Assembly (NCBI RefSeq): GCF_011762005.1 | Contig: NZ_JAASQU010000001.1 | Location: 496,001 to 560,000, forward strand | Origin: Qipengyuania flava | GTDB taxonomy: Bacteria > Pseudomonadota > Alphaproteobacteria > Sphingomonadales > Sphingomonadaceae | DNA: 64,000 nt | Direction: 5' to 3' | In this document: piece by piece, positions 1-9,533 of the stretch | Numbering within the stretch: position 1 is the stretch's first letter | How the letters are laid out: every line of letters starts with the position of its first letter | Program-made: the position numbers and the translations under genes | Notes under the pieces: generated by a model | What the model was told of the DNA's origin: nothing | Database searches by the model: none | What the model saw: only the letters and a program-made list of their open reading frames with translations

Positions 1-390
1 AGTCACCCTGGCAAACACCACGGTTCCCACAGGCTTGAGATCTGTGCCCCCGCCGGGACCGGCGACACCGCTGATCGCGACCGCGACATCGGCGTGGCTT
101 TTTTCGAGCGCACCCTTCGCCATTGCCCAAGCGCAGGCGATCGAAACGGCACCAAATGTCTCGATGATCTCGAGCGAGACATCGAGACACTCCATCTTCG
201 ACTCGTTCGAATAGGTCACGAAACCCCGATCGAGCACGGCGGAGGACCCGGGTACCTCGGTCAGCGCGGCGGCAACCAGACCGCCGGTGCAGCTTTCCGC
301 CACCGTCACCTTGCGGCCCGCTGCGCGGTTCGCGTCGACCACGCGTTTTGCAAGGTCTTCGATCTCGGGCGGCAGGAGGGCGTCGCTCAT
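1..390 (-). CDS. CinA-family C-terminal domain protein (nicotinamide-nucleotide amidase), partial
   Basis: The 130 visible codons start at an ATG and run off the window, so the C-terminus is missing. The family hydrolyses nicotinamide mononucleotide to nicotinate mononucleotide in pyridine-nucleotide recycling. The conserved AESCTGG at residues 31-37 and SGVAGPGGGT at 107-116 are the hallmark segments of the CinA C-terminal domain. The domain begins directly after a short N-terminus, so this is the stand-alone PncC form rather than full-length CinA. The start ATG overlaps the stop of the upstream secreted-protein gene (ATGA), which implies translational coupling. Confidence 0.9.
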   Translation of the reverse strand, partial: MSDALLPPEIEDLAKRVVDANRAAGRKVTVAESCTGGLVAAALTEVPGSSAVLDRGFVTYSNESKMECLDVSLEIIETFGAVSIACAWAMAKGALEKSHADVAVAISGVAGPGGGTDLKPVGTVVFARVT

Positions 391-923
391 GGGTTTTCCG
401 TTTCGCAGATCGCCGGTTCCTTGACGTCGGTAACGTCGAGGATGAAGGTCAGCAGGCCGCCGAGGTTTTCGGGCGGCAAGGGAGCAAGGAGTTCCATCGC
501 CCGCTCGATTTTCGAACAGTCCTGCGGCTTGATTTCCTCGCCGATCTTCTGCGCAAAGAACGCGTCGACGATCGGTCGGAGCGCGTCGCCGGGTAGCTCG
601 CCCAGCGCATCGGCTTGCTCATCGGCCCCGCCGCCGGCGGCCAATGCCAAGAAGACGCGCAGCGTACCAGGCCAGCGTTCGTTCTGCATAGCGCTGTAGG
701 GAGCGACAAAGTCCGCGCCCTGCGTCGCGAAGAAACCGTCTGCGGCAAGATGCGGCGCGCATGATGCGCGGAAGCCGTCGGCCACGACGGGGATCGCATA
801 GATGTCGGCATCGGTCACGTCGTCGGGAGCGAGACACGCCTGTGCCTGGGCGACCTGCGCCTGGCACAGCGCAATTGCGGCCACCAGTGCCGTACTCAAC
901 TTGTGGTGCCGTTTCGTGGCCAT
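387..923 (-). CDS. secreted hypothetical protein, 178 aa
   Basis: I do not recognise the family. The start was placed at an ATG that gives a classic Sec signal peptide: KRHHK, then a hydrophobic core at about residues 9-20, then an AQA cleavage site near residue 29. An earlier in-frame start would overlap ispDF and bury the signal. The mature protein has four cysteines (30, 55, 136, 173), enough for two disulfides, which fits a periplasmic location. The C-terminal half is predicted helical, with no obvious catalytic motif. It lies 4 bases after the ispDF stop and overlaps the CinA-family gene by 4 bases, so all three are probably cotranscribed. Confidence 0.7.
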   Translation of the reverse strand: MATKRHHKLSTALVAAIALCQAQVAQAQACLAPDDVTDADIYAIPVVADGFRASCAPHLAADGFFATQGADFVAPYSAMQNERWPGTLRVFLALAAGGGADEQADALGELPGDALRPIVDAFFAQKIGEEIKPQDCSKIERAMELLAPLPPENLGGLLTFILDVTDVKEPAICETENP

Positions 924-927
924 ACGT

Positions 928-2070
928 TTACTCCCTGATGACCGAGGCGATCGCCTGTGCAGCAATGCCTTCGCCGCGGCCGGTAAAGCCGAGCCGTTCG
1001 GTAGTGGTGGCCTTTACCGATATCGCGTTGATGTCAACGCCGAGCAGGTCGGCGATGCGTTCGCGCATGGCTTGCCGGTGCGGACCGATCTTGGGGGCTT
1101 CGCAGATGATCGTGAGATCGATATTGCCGACCGCATATCCGGCATCGGTTACCAGCCTGGCGGCATGGGCCAGGAAACGGTTGCTGCTCGCTCCTTTCCA
1201 TTGCGGGTCGCTGGGCGGGAAGTGGCTGCCGATATCGCCATCGGCGATCGCGCCGAGCAACGCGTCGACAATCGCATGCAACGCGACATCGGCATCGCTG
1301 TGACCTGCAAGGCCGCGATCGTGTTCGATCCGGATTCCGCCGAGCCACAGTTCTTCGCCTTCAGCGAGGCGATGGACGTCATATCCCATCCCGACACGCA
1401 TGGGGGGCAAGGCAATCATGAAATCCTCCGCGAAAGTCAGTTTGGCGAGACGTTCGTCACCCGCGACATGCGCTACGTCGCCACCGGCTGCACGCAGCAC
1501 CTGTGCATCGTCTCCCGCCACCGGGTCGCCCTCCCATGCCGCGTGCGCGCCGCGAATATCGGCGAAGCGGAAGGCTTGCGGGGTTTGGACCCGTCGCAGT
1601 TCTTCTCGCCTGGCGGTGCCGACCATCAAGCCGTTCTCGTCGCGCGAGAGACTGTCGACGACGGGAAGGACTGGAATTGCGCCGGGTGCATCGTCAAGCG
1701 CATCCAGGAGCCGGGCGATCACGGTTTCGGGCAAGTCTGGCCGCGCGGCATCGTGGATGAGTACGCGGTCGGCCGATCCGATGGCAGAAAGGGCGCGCGC
1801 GACCGATTGCTGCCGGGTCGCCCCGCCGGTTACCAATTCGTAGCCGGTAAGACCTTCGAGCGCTTGCTTTGCCGCTGCTTCGCCATTTTCGGGAATCGCC
1901 ACGATCAGAGGTTCTGCTCCGGAGGCGAGCAATGCCTCGACCGAATAACGCAGCACCGGCTTGCCGCGCCACATCGCAAATTGCTTCGGTAACGGCTGCC
2001 CGGCGCGCAGACCCTTGCCCGCCGCCACGACCACTGCAGCGAATGCGGGAAGGGGAGGGGTGGTCGACAT
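928..2070 (-). CDS. ispDF: bifunctional IspD/IspF (MEP isoprenoid pathway)
   Basis: This fused enzyme carries out steps 3 and 5 of the non-mevalonate isoprenoid pathway: CTP-dependent cytidylylation of MEP and cyclisation to MEcPP. The 380 aa split into IspD (about 1-222; nucleotide-binding AAGKGLRAG at 16-24 and PKQF at 28-31) and IspF (224-380). IspF shows the metal ligands D231 and H233 (GYDVH) and H265, and the HSDAD segment at 257-261. The start ATG was chosen because the proline-rich MSTTPP lead is followed at once by the IspD core; an ATG 13 codons upstream is possible. It is divergent from dusB, with about 80 bases between starts. The fusion is common in Alphaproteobacteria. Confidence 0.95.
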   Translation of the reverse strand: MSTTPPLPAFAAVVVAAGKGLRAGQPLPKQFAMWRGKPVLRYSVEALLASGAEPLIVAIPENGEAAAKQALEGLTGYELVTGGATRQQSVARALSAIGSADRVLIHDAARPDLPETVIARLLDALDDAPGAIPVLPVVDSLSRDENGLMVGTARREELRRVQTPQAFRFADIRGAHAAWEGDPVAGDDAQVLRAAGGDVAHVAGDERLAKLTFAEDFMIALPPMRVGMGYDVHRLAEGEELWLGGIRIEHDRGLAGHSDADVALHAIVDALLGAIADGDIGSHFPPSDPQWKGASSNRFLAHAARLVTDAGYAVGNIDLTIICEAPKIGPHRQAMRERIADLLGVDINAISVKATTTERLGFTGRGEGIAAQAIASVIRE

Positions 2071-2150
2071 GGCGTGCAGCGCGCTAGCGGCTTGCCGATC
2101 ACGCTGCAACGCACTATGTGGCTGCCCAATATTTAGGCATTGATATCAGC

Positions 2151-3170
2151 ATGACGAACCCTCCTCTCCCTCCGGTTGCGCCGCAGCCGATCCAGGTCGG
2201 CGATGTGTCGATCGACACGCCGGTCGTGCTTGCGCCGATGACTGGGGTAACAGACCTTCCGTTCCGCAAGTTGGTGCGCCGCTATGGCTCGGGTCTCAAC
2301 GTCACCGAAATGATCGCCAGCGAGGCAGCAATTCGCGAGACGCGACAGAGCGTACAGAAGGCTGCCTGGGACGCCATCGAAGAACCGGTATCGATGCAAT
2401 TGGTAGGCTGCGATCCGCAGAGCATGGCCGATGCCGCCAAGCTGCAGCAGGACAATGGTGCAGCGATCATCGATATCAATTTCGGCTGCCCGGTGCGCAA
2501 GGTCGTCGGACAGTTGGCCGGCTCCGCGCTGATGCGTGAGGTGCCCTTGGCGACCAAGCTGATGGAAGCCACGGTCAAGGCGGTCGACGTCCCCGTGACG
2601 GTCAAGATGCGCATGGGCTGGGATCATGCCGATCTCAACGCACCCGAACTGGCGCGGATCGCCGAAGATCTCGGGATCAAAATGGTCACCGTCCACGGGC
2701 GCACGCGCAACCAGATGTACAAGGGTAGCGCGGACTGGGCCTTCATCCGCAAGGTAAAGGATGCGGTGTCGATCCCGGTCATCGCCAATGGCGACATTTG
2801 CACGGTCGACGATGCGGCGAAGGCGCTGGAGCAATCGGGCGCGGACGGCATCATGATCGGGCGCGGTGCCTATGGCAAGCCGTGGCTGCTCGGCCAGATC
2901 ATGCATTGGTGGCGCACTGGCGAGGTCCTCGATACGCCCAGCTTTGACGAGCAATATGACGTGCTGGTCGAACACTATACGGCGATGCTCGACCATTACG
3001 GCGAAGGGGTCGGGACCAAGATCGCGCGCAAGCATCTGGGCTGGTACACCAAGGGCCTTCATGGATCCGCAGACTTCCGCAATTTCGTCAACTTCATCGA
3101 CGATCCGCGCAAGGTGCTTGAAGAGATCGAGCGTTTCTACGAACCGTTCTTGCGGCGTCGGGCTGCGTGA
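2151..3170 (+). CDS. dusB: tRNA-dihydrouridine synthase DusB (NifR3)
   Basis: This FMN enzyme reduces specific uridines in the tRNA D-loop to dihydrouridine. The 339-aa protein has the FMN-binding APMTGVTD (28-35), the signature [10 protein letters not shown] (109-118) with catalytic Cys113, and the usual C-terminal helical tRNA-binding domain. The start at MTNPPLPP was preferred to an ATG 11 codons upstream because homologues begin near the PIQVGD segment. The gene opens the ntr cluster as in many Alphaproteobacteria, where it was named nifR3. Its stop overlaps the ntrB GTG start (GTGA), so the two are coupled. Confidence 0.95.
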   Translation: MTNPPLPPVAPQPIQVGDVSIDTPVVLAPMTGVTDLPFRKLVRRYGSGLNVTEMIASEAAIRETRQSVQKAAWDAIEEPVSMQLVGCDPQSMADAAKLQQDNGAAIIDINFGCPVRKVVGQLAGSALMREVPLATKLMEATVKAVDVPVTVKMRMGWDHADLNAPELARIAEDLGIKMVTVHGRTRNQMYKGSADWAFIRKVKDAVSIPVIANGDICTVDDAAKALEQSGADGIMIGRGAYGKPWLLGQIMHWWRTGEVLDTPSFDEQYDVLVEHYTAMLDHYGEGVGTKIARKHLGWYTKGLHGSADFRNFVNFIDDPRKVLEEIERFYEPFLRRRAA

Positions 3171-4228
3171 ACACGATCGCCGGCGCACCCGATGCGCGTG
3201 CGCAACTCGCGGCGCTTATCTTCGCCGTTCTTCTGCTCGACGAGGACGATCGGATCGTCGAGGCCAATCACGCGGCAGAGGAAATGCTCGGGCGCAGCGC
3301 TCGCAAACTTGCAGAGAAGCGTTTCTGGGACGTTGTCGGTATCGCCGACCATCGATTGGGCGACCGGCTGTCGCTATCTGACGCGCAAGTGATCGCGCGG
3401 GGTGTTACGATTGCCACCGCTATCGGCGACAGGCGCGTGAACATCAGCAGTTCGCCCATGCATGGCAATCCGGGCTGGCGCGTGGTCACGCTCTCCGACG
3501 CCGGCCAGTCTGAGAATGACGACGATGACGACCAGCGCGTCGAATTGCGCGCACCCGCGGTGCTGGCGCATGAGATCAAGAACCCCCTGTCCGCTATCCG
3601 CGGGGCCAGCCAACTGCTGACACGGCGGGTGGCGGGAAAAGACAAGCCGCTCGCGCGCATGATTTCCGCCGAGGTCGACCGGATCGCGCAATTGATCGAT
3701 CGCATGCAGCAATTGGGTGCCAAGCCGATCGAGATTACCGGGCCGTGCAACCTCCACGAAGCGATCCGCAACGCGATGGCCACGGTTCGTGCCGGACGCG
3801 AGGATCCCTGCGAACTGGTCGAGGAATTCGATCCGTCACTGCCAGCGGTGGCGGCGGAGCAGGGCGCCCTCGAGCAGGTTCTGATCAACCTCATCGCAAA
3901 CGCCTGCGATGCCGGCATGGCGCAGGAACACGCCAGTGTGACCGTGCGCACGCGTTTCGTCAGCGGCTTGGTCTTCAACACAATCAGACTGGGCAAGGCG
4001 ACGCGGCTGCCGATCGAGATTACAGTGACCGATCGCGGGCCCGGGATCGACCCGGCATTGCGCGATCACGTGTTCGAACCCTTCGTTTCGAGCAAACCGC
4101 ATGGACAGGGACTTGGACTGGCGCTGGTGCGCAAGCTTGTGCGCGACATGGGCGGACGCATCTCGCACGAGCGCGATGAACGCGCGGGCGAAACCCATTT
4201 CCGTATCAACCTGCCGGTCGCAGGGTAG
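3167..4228 (+). CDS. ntrB: nitrogen regulation sensor histidine kinase NtrB (GlnL)
   Basis: Soluble sensor kinase that, with PII protein, phosphorylates NtrC under nitrogen limitation and dephosphorylates it under excess. It has 353 aa and no membrane segment. An N-terminal PAS-like domain (about 10-110) is followed by an acidic linker with five consecutive Asp. The H-box [12 protein letters not shown] has phospho-acceptor His135, the N-box [12 protein letters not shown] has Asn245, and the G-box is GQGLGLALV near the end. The GTG start overlaps the dusB stop. ntrC begins 10 bases downstream. Confidence 0.94.
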   Translation: MNTIAGAPDARAQLAALIFAVLLLDEDDRIVEANHAAEEMLGRSARKLAEKRFWDVVGIADHRLGDRLSLSDAQVIARGVTIATAIGDRRVNISSSPMHGNPGWRVVTLSDAGQSENDDDDDQRVELRAPAVLAHEIKNPLSAIRGASQLLTRRVAGKDKPLARMISAEVDRIAQLIDRMQQLGAKPIEITGPCNLHEAIRNAMATVRAGREDPCELVEEFDPSLPAVAAEQGALEQVLINLIANACDAGMAQEHASVTVRTRFVSGLVFNTIRLGKATRLPIEITVTDRGPGIDPALRDHVFEPFVSSKPHGQGLGLALVRKLVRDMGGRISHERDERAGETHFRINLPVAG

Positions 4229-4238
4229 GGGGCTCAGA

Positions 4239-5651
4239 ATGGCACAATCGGTTTTACTGGTCGAAGACGACCGGAGCATCGCGACGGTTATCACCGAGGC
4301 GTTGCGCGAAGAAGGGTTCGAAGTCGTTTCCTGCGACACGATAGCGCGGCGAGACGCTCTTCTCGGCGATGGCGTTTTCGATGTGATGCTGACCGACGTC
4401 ATGCTTGCCGATGGCGACGGTTTGGCGTCGATCGACGCGGTCCGACGAATGGCTCCCGACATGCCGGTAATCGTGCTGTCGGCTCAGAACACGCTCGATA
4501 CGGCGGTGCGCGCTAGCGATAGCGAAGCTTTCGAATATTTCCCCAAGCCGTTCGATCTCGACGAACTGACGCAGGCAGTCTCGCAAGCCGTGGCCAGTCG
4601 TCCGCAGGTCGAAGGCGCGGGGGAAAACGAAGACAGCGCTTTGCCGCTGATCGGACGCAGTCCCGCCATGCAGGGCGTGTTCCGGATGATCACACGGGTG
4701 CTGCGCAACGATCTAACCGTGCTGATTACCGGTGAAAGCGGCACCGGCAAGGAACTGGTCGCCGAGGCGATCCACCAGCTCGGTTCGCGCAAGACCGGCC
4801 CCTTCGTCGCGGTGAATATGGCGGCGATCCCGCACGACCTGCTCGAAAGCGAGCTCTTCGGCCATGAGCGCGGTGCCTTCACGGGAGCGGTCGGCCAGCA
4901 AATCGGCAAGTTCGAACAGGCGAATGGGGGGACACTGTTTCTCGACGAAATCGGCGACATGCCGGCCGAAGCGCAGACCAGGCTGTTGCGCGCGCTGCAG
5001 TCGGGGCGCATCCGGCGGGTCGGAGGGCGGCAGGAAATCGGCGTCGACGTGCGGATCGTCGCGGCGACAAACAAGGATCTCGCCCCGATGATCGCCGAGG
5101 GCCGGTTCCGCGAAGATCTCTATTACCGCCTCAATGTCGTGCCGATCCATCTCCCGCCTTTGCGCGAGCGACACGAGGATATTGGCGCTCTGGTGCGGCA
5201 TTTTCTGGGGCAGGCCGCAAACGAGGGTTTGCCCGCGCGCCAGGCCAATCGCGATGCAATCGCCGCACTCGAGACGCGCGACTGGCGGGGTAACGTGCGC
5301 GAATTGCGCAATGCGGTCTTCCGGCTTGCGTTGATGGCACGCGAGGACGTGATCGATCGCGTAGCGGTAGAGGACATCCTGCCGCCGATACGCGAGACTG
5401 ACGCCGAGCGAACGGGGAATGGGTTCGAAACCGCTGTCGAAACCTGGATTGCGGAGGCACGTCCGGCCGATGGCGCAGTCTACCACGCGGCGCTGGCCGC
5501 CTTCGAGAAGCCCTTGTTCGAGCTCGCGCTCGACCGGACCGAAGGCAATCAGTTGCGTGCGGCTCGCCTGCTGGGTATAAATCGCAACACTTTGCGCAAG
5601 CGCTTGTCCGAGTTGGACATCGCGCCCGAAGCGTTCAGTCGGCGCGGATAG
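4239..5651 (+). CDS. ntrC: nitrogen regulator NtrC, sigma54-dependent activator
   Basis: Response regulator that activates sigma54 promoters of nitrogen-assimilation genes when phosphorylated by NtrB. The 470 aa hold a receiver domain with Asp53 as phospho-acceptor and Lys103, an AAA+ domain with Walker A GESGTGKE (165-172), an intact sigma54-contact loop GAFTGA (212-217) and Walker B TLFLDEIGD (232-240), then a C-terminal Fis-type helix-turn-helix (NQLRAARLLGINRNTLRKRL). The start was set at the ATG giving MAQSVLLVEDD; a longer upstream frame overlaps ntrB and adds no homology. It lies 10 bases after ntrB. Confidence 0.95.
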   Translation: MAQSVLLVEDDRSIATVITEALREEGFEVVSCDTIARRDALLGDGVFDVMLTDVMLADGDGLASIDAVRRMAPDMPVIVLSAQNTLDTAVRASDSEAFEYFPKPFDLDELTQAVSQAVASRPQVEGAGENEDSALPLIGRSPAMQGVFRMITRVLRNDLTVLITGESGTGKELVAEAIHQLGSRKTGPFVAVNMAAIPHDLLESELFGHERGAFTGAVGQQIGKFEQANGGTLFLDEIGDMPAEAQTRLLRALQSGRIRRVGGRQEIGVDVRIVAATNKDLAPMIAEGRFREDLYYRLNVVPIHLPPLRERHEDIGALVRHFLGQAANEGLPARQANRDAIAALETRDWRGNVRELRNAVFRLALMAREDVIDRVAVEDILPPIRETDAERTGNGFETAVETWIAEARPADGAVYHAALAAFEKPLFELALDRTEGNQLRAARLLGINRNTLRKRLSELDIAPEAFSRRG

Positions 5652-5734
5652 GCTATCGCACTGGCGGCCGTGGGGCTCCGCTGGTCGAATTTCCTCTTGC
5701 ATATCTGCAACAGTGGCGTTGTAAGCATGTCACG

Positions 5735-7966
5735 ATGGCGACAGGTATAGCAGAAGCACGGCGACAGGCGCCGCGGTGGTGGCGCCGCTTCATCGTGACT
5801 TCGCGACGAGAGAACATCGTCGGTTATATCGAGGTATTCGCTGCGATTGCCTTCCTTGTCATGGTGGCAAGCACCTGGGCGACCTTTACCAATGCACCCC
5901 CGGACGGCGCTTTGCTGCCGTCTCGCCAGGTTGCCGCGCTGCTGATCGGCACCCTGATCCCCGCAATGGCCCTGCTGGTGCTCGCGGGTCGCCGCATAGC
6001 GCTCAGACGTGCAGCGGGCAGCACCGCGCGCCTGCACGTTCGACTCGTGTTCTTCTTCTCGATGATCGCCGCGGTACCCACGCTGCTGGTGGCCGGCTTT
6101 GCTGCTTTCCTGTTCCAGTCGGGGGTCGACTTCTGGTTCTCGGACAACTCACGTGGCCTGATGGAGAATGCCAATCGGCTTGCCGAGGGCTATTACGAGG
6201 AAAACCAGCTCGATCTCGCCAATGAGACGATCTCGATGGCGATGGACATGCGCGCGATACTCGCGCGGGTCGAGGTCACCGATCCCAATTTCGCGCTGGT
6301 CTATCAATATCAGGCCGAACCACGCGACGTGATCGAAAGCGCCATCCTGCAGGCGATGCCCGATGAAAGCATGCGTACCGCGGTGGTCTACGGATTGAGC
6401 GAGGCGAGCGATCCGCGCGCTTTCGCGCAAGCCTCGCTCGAACGGCTGTCGCAGGGCGAACAGGTGGCGGTACGCGGCAGTCCCGAGCGGATCGAAGCGG
6501 TCGCACCGATCGACCGGACTGCGGGAATCTATCTGTATACCGCGCGCAATGCCGAGGCAGCGACCTTCCGAAGCTGGCAATCTGCCCGGTCGATCTCGAC
6601 CGCCTATGACGAATTGACCAAGCGTGCGCGCGCGTTGCAATTGCGGTTCAACCTCGCGCTGTTCTTCGTGTCGCTGGCGCTTGTCGGTGTGGCGGTCTGG
6701 TTCGCGCTGCGCTTCGCCGACCGGCAGGTAGAGCCGCTGACCGACCTGGTGGCCGCAGCGCGCAAGGTTGGCGCGGGTAATTTCGCCTTGCGGGTGGAGG
6801 GGCGCACGGGAGCGGATGAGATCGGCCTGCTCAATCGCGCCTTCAACCGCATGACCGCGCAGCTCGAGAAACAGACCGATGCACTGTTATCGGCCAATAC
6901 CGAACTCGAGGAGCGCCGGAGTTTCATCGAAGCGGTGCTGGAATCGGTCAGCGCGGGGATCATCTCGGTCGATGCCGATCTGAACGTCCTGCTGATGAAC
7001 GCGCCCGCACAATCGATGCTCGGCAGCGGTGCAAATCCCGCGGAAGCGCCGGTGACCCTCGACGACCTGGCCCCGCAGATCGGTGCCATGGTGCGTGCCG
7101 GCTTGTCGCAGGGCGTGATCTCGCACAGTCGCAACGGAGAATTGCTTACCTTCGCGGTCAAGATCGGTCCTGAAAGCGATGGCCATGTGATCACCTTCGA
7201 GGATATCACGCGCCAATTGCTCGACCAGCGGCAGGCGGCGTGGTCGGATGTTGCGCGTCGTATCGCGCATGAAATCAAGAACCCGCTGACCCCGATCCAG
7301 CTGGCAACCGAGCGGCTCAAGCGACGCTATCGCAAGCAGATCGAAAAGGACGGAGAGCTGTTCGACGAGCTCACCAGCACTATCGTCCGGCAGGTCGGCG
7401 ACCTGCGCAAGATGGTCGACGAGTTCTCGAGTTTTGCACGCCTGCCCAAGCCGACCTTCCGCCCCGAGAACGCGCTCGACCTCGTGCGCCAGTCGCTTTT
7501 CCTCCAGGAAGTCGCGCATCCGGCGGTCGATTATCGACTGATCGCGCCGGAAGGTGGCCCGCTGCGCTTGCAATGCGACCGGCACCAATTGGGACAGGCG
7601 CTCACCAATACGCTCAAGAATGCCTATGAGGCGATTGAGGCGAAGGCCCAGTCGGGTGGCGAGGATTATCGCGGGCGGATCACCGTCCGGATCGAGGAAG
7701 CCGACGAGAATGTCTCGGTTTCGATAGAGGACAACGGCATCGGCCTGCCGCAGGACCGCGTGAACATCCTCGAGCCCTATGTCACGACCCGCGAAAAGGG
7801 CACCGGACTGGGGCTCGCGATCGTGAACAAGATCGTCGAGGAACACGGCGGTGAAATGACTTTCACCTCGGTTGAAACCGGGGGCACGCGCGTGACCATG
7901 CGGTTTGCGCGCGATCCGCTCGCCGCAGATGGCGACGCGCAACCAAGCTTGAAGAACGAAGGATAG
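5735..7966 (+). CDS. ntrY: membrane sensor histidine kinase NtrY
   Basis: Membrane-bound kinase paired with NtrX, linked in Alphaproteobacteria to nitrogen and redox sensing and envelope control. The 743-aa protein has several N-terminal membrane segments (about 28-50, 75-90, 105-130) and another near 302-325 that bracket a large periplasmic region of about 170 residues. A HAMP domain follows (about 325-375), then a PAS domain (about 395-500), the H-box HEIKNPLTPIQL with His512, and a GHKL ATPase with a GTGLGLAIV G-box. An 83-base gap separates it from ntrC, enough for its own promoter. The ntrX start lies 6 bases after its stop. Confidence 0.94.
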   Translation: MATGIAEARRQAPRWWRRFIVTSRRENIVGYIEVFAAIAFLVMVASTWATFTNAPPDGALLPSRQVAALLIGTLIPAMALLVLAGRRIALRRAAGSTARLHVRLVFFFSMIAAVPTLLVAGFAAFLFQSGVDFWFSDNSRGLMENANRLAEGYYEENQLDLANETISMAMDMRAILARVEVTDPNFALVYQYQAEPRDVIESAILQAMPDESMRTAVVYGLSEASDPRAFAQASLERLSQGEQVAVRGSPERIEAVAPIDRTAGIYLYTARNAEAATFRSWQSARSISTAYDELTKRARALQLRFNLALFFVSLALVGVAVWFALRFADRQVEPLTDLVAAARKVGAGNFALRVEGRTGADEIGLLNRAFNRMTAQLEKQTDALLSANTELEERRSFIEAVLESVSAGIISVDADLNVLLMNAPAQSMLGSGANPAEAPVTLDDLAPQIGAMVRAGLSQGVISHSRNGELLTFAVKIGPESDGHVITFEDITRQLLDQRQAAWSDVARRIAHEIKNPLTPIQLATERLKRRYRKQIEKDGELFDELTSTIVRQVGDLRKMVDEFSSFARLPKPTFRPENALDLVRQSLFLQEVAHPAVDYRLIAPEGGPLRLQCDRHQLGQALTNTLKNAYEAIEAKAQSGGEDYRGRITVRIEEADENVSVSIEDNGIGLPQDRVNILEPYVTTREKGTGLGLAIVNKIVEEHGGEMTFTSVETGGTRVTMRFARDPLAADGDAQPSLKNEG

Positions 7967-7972
7967 GGACGC

Positions 7973-9358
7973 ATGGCGCTGGATATTCTGATCGTCGACG
8001 ACGAGCGCGACATTCGCGAACTGGTCGCCGGCGTCTTGAGCGACGAGGGCTATGATTGCCGGACTGCGGCGGATAGCGATGCCGCGCTGGCGGCGGTCGA
8101 CGAGAAACGGCCAAGCCTGGTCCTTCTCGATGTGTGGCTGCACGGCAGCGCGATGGACGGGCTCGAAGTGCTCGATGCCATCAAGGTGCGCGAGCCCGAC
8201 CTGCCGGTGATCATCTTCTCGGGCCACGGGAATATTGATACCGCGGTCAGCGCGGTCAGCCGCGGGGCGGTCGACTTCATCGAAAAGCCGTTCGAGGCAG
8301 AGCGCCTGCTGCATCTGGTCGAGCGTGCGACCGAGACCGAGCGCTTGCGGCGTGAGAACACCCGGCTCCGCGAAAATCAGGTGCAGGGGGATGAGTTCAC
8401 CGGCAATTCGGCCGTGATCAATGCAGTGCGCGCGACGTTGAAGCGCGTTGCGGGCACTGGCAGCCGCGTGCTCGTGACCGGACCGGCAGGGGCGGGGAAG
8501 GAAGTCGCCGCGCGGCTGCTGCACAGCTGGAGCTCTCGCGCCGACAAGGCGTTCGTGATCGTCAATTCGGCGCGCATCACGCCCGAGCGGTTCGAAGAAG
8601 AACTTTTCGGCGAGGAGTCGGACGGCAAGCTGATCCGCCCCGGACTGCTCGAAACCGCCGATGGGGGCACGCTTTATCTCGACGAAGTCGCCGACATGCC
8701 ATTGTCGACCCAAGCACGAATACTGCGCGTCCTGACCGAACAAAGCTTCGTGCGCGTCGGAGGAACGCGCAATATCGGCGTCGATGTGCGTGTGGTTTCC
8801 TCCACCTCGCGCAATCTGGCCAATGAGATGGAAGAGAAGCGCTTCCGCGAGGATCTCTTCTACCGGCTCAACGTCGTCCCGGTGGAGGTGCCGTCGCTGG
8901 CAGAGCGGCGCGACGACATTCCCACGCTCGCGGACGGTTTCTTCGCGCGTTATGCGACCGAACAGGGTCTGCGTCCGCCGACCATCACCGATGAAGCCAT
9001 GGCCGCGCTGCAGGCATATGATTGGCCTGGCAACGTCCGCCAGCTGCGCAACGTCGTCGAACGCACGATCATCCTCACGCCGCGCGACAAGCTCGAGAAG
9101 ATCGAGGTCGAAATGCTCCCGGAGGAGGTTCTGGGAGGCAAGCACGGAGGCAATGGGGGTGTCGGCGCCATGATGGGCGCGCCGCTACGCGAGGCCCGCG
9201 AGAATTTCGAACGCGAGTATCTCACCGTCCAGATCCGTCGTTTCTCGGGCAACATTTCGAAAACCGCGACGTTCATCGGCATGGAACGCTCTGCATTGCA
9301 TCGGAAGCTGAAACTGCTTGGCATGGTCGAACGCAAACCGGGCGATGGCAAGAAATAG
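7973..9358 (+). CDS. ntrX: response regulator NtrX, AAA+ domain without GAFTGA loop
   Basis: Cognate regulator of NtrY. The 461 aa comprise a receiver domain (phospho-acceptor Asp53 in LLDVWL), an AAA+ module with Walker A GPAGAGKE at 170-177 and Walker B TLYLDEVADM, and a C-terminal Fis-like helix-turn-helix. Between the ELFG segment (210-213) and GLLETADGG, the sigma54-contact loop is replaced by EESDGKLIRP (214-223), so GAFTGA is absent, unlike in the neighbouring NtrC. The protein therefore probably does not open sigma54 promoters and acts as a sigma70-type activator or repressor, as known for several alphaproteobacterial NtrX. No trkA gene follows, although trkA separates ntrX and hfq in some relatives. 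Confidence 0.93.
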   Translation: MALDILIVDDERDIRELVAGVLSDEGYDCRTAADSDAALAAVDEKRPSLVLLDVWLHGSAMDGLEVLDAIKVREPDLPVIIFSGHGNIDTAVSAVSRGAVDFIEKPFEAERLLHLVERATETERLRRENTRLRENQVQGDEFTGNSAVINAVRATLKRVAGTGSRVLVTGPAGAGKEVAARLLHSWSSRADKAFVIVNSARITPERFEEELFGEESDGKLIRPGLLETADGGTLYLDEVADMPLSTQARILRVLTEQSFVRVGGTRNIGVDVRVVSSTSRNLANEMEEKRFREDLFYRLNVVPVEVPSLAERRDDIPTLADGFFARYATEQGLRPPTITDEAMAALQAYDWPGNVRQLRNVVERTIILTPRDKLEKIEVEMLPEEVLGGKHGGNGGVGAMMGAPLREARENFEREYLTVQIRRFSGNISKTATFIGMERSALHRKLKLLGMVERKPGDGKK

Positions 9359-9533
9359 GCCGGGGCACGATCACGAAAGTTGCGCATTTCCTGACAAAAC
9401 AAGGAATGGATTGCGTCGTATGAAATAATATCCCACATTAAAGGTATCCGTACAGCGATGCGGATGCATTCGGGCGCGGTGGGCGCCCAGATTGCGGCAC
9501 TTAGCGGTGTCGCCAAGAAACAGGAAAACAGCA
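9359..9533 (+). promoter_or_regulatory. intergenic region upstream of hfq, probable hfq promoter
   Basis: The 175 bases between ntrX and hfq are clearly AT-richer than the flanking genes, especially around 9395-9455, which suggests a promoter and 5' leader rather than coding sequence. One weak match is TTGCGT at about 9412 followed by CACATT at a 17-base spacing; I do not trust it as a defined -35/-10. A Shine-Dalgarno AGGAAA sits a few bases before the hfq ATG. No sigma54 element (TGGCAC-N5-TTGC) was seen. Confidence 0.35.

Noticed and set aside
6887-9145. 752-codon minus-strand open frame across ntrY and ntrX
   Set aside because: It is antisense shadow of two clear regulators; the composition (His/Arg/Asp-rich, low complexity) does not look like a folded protein.
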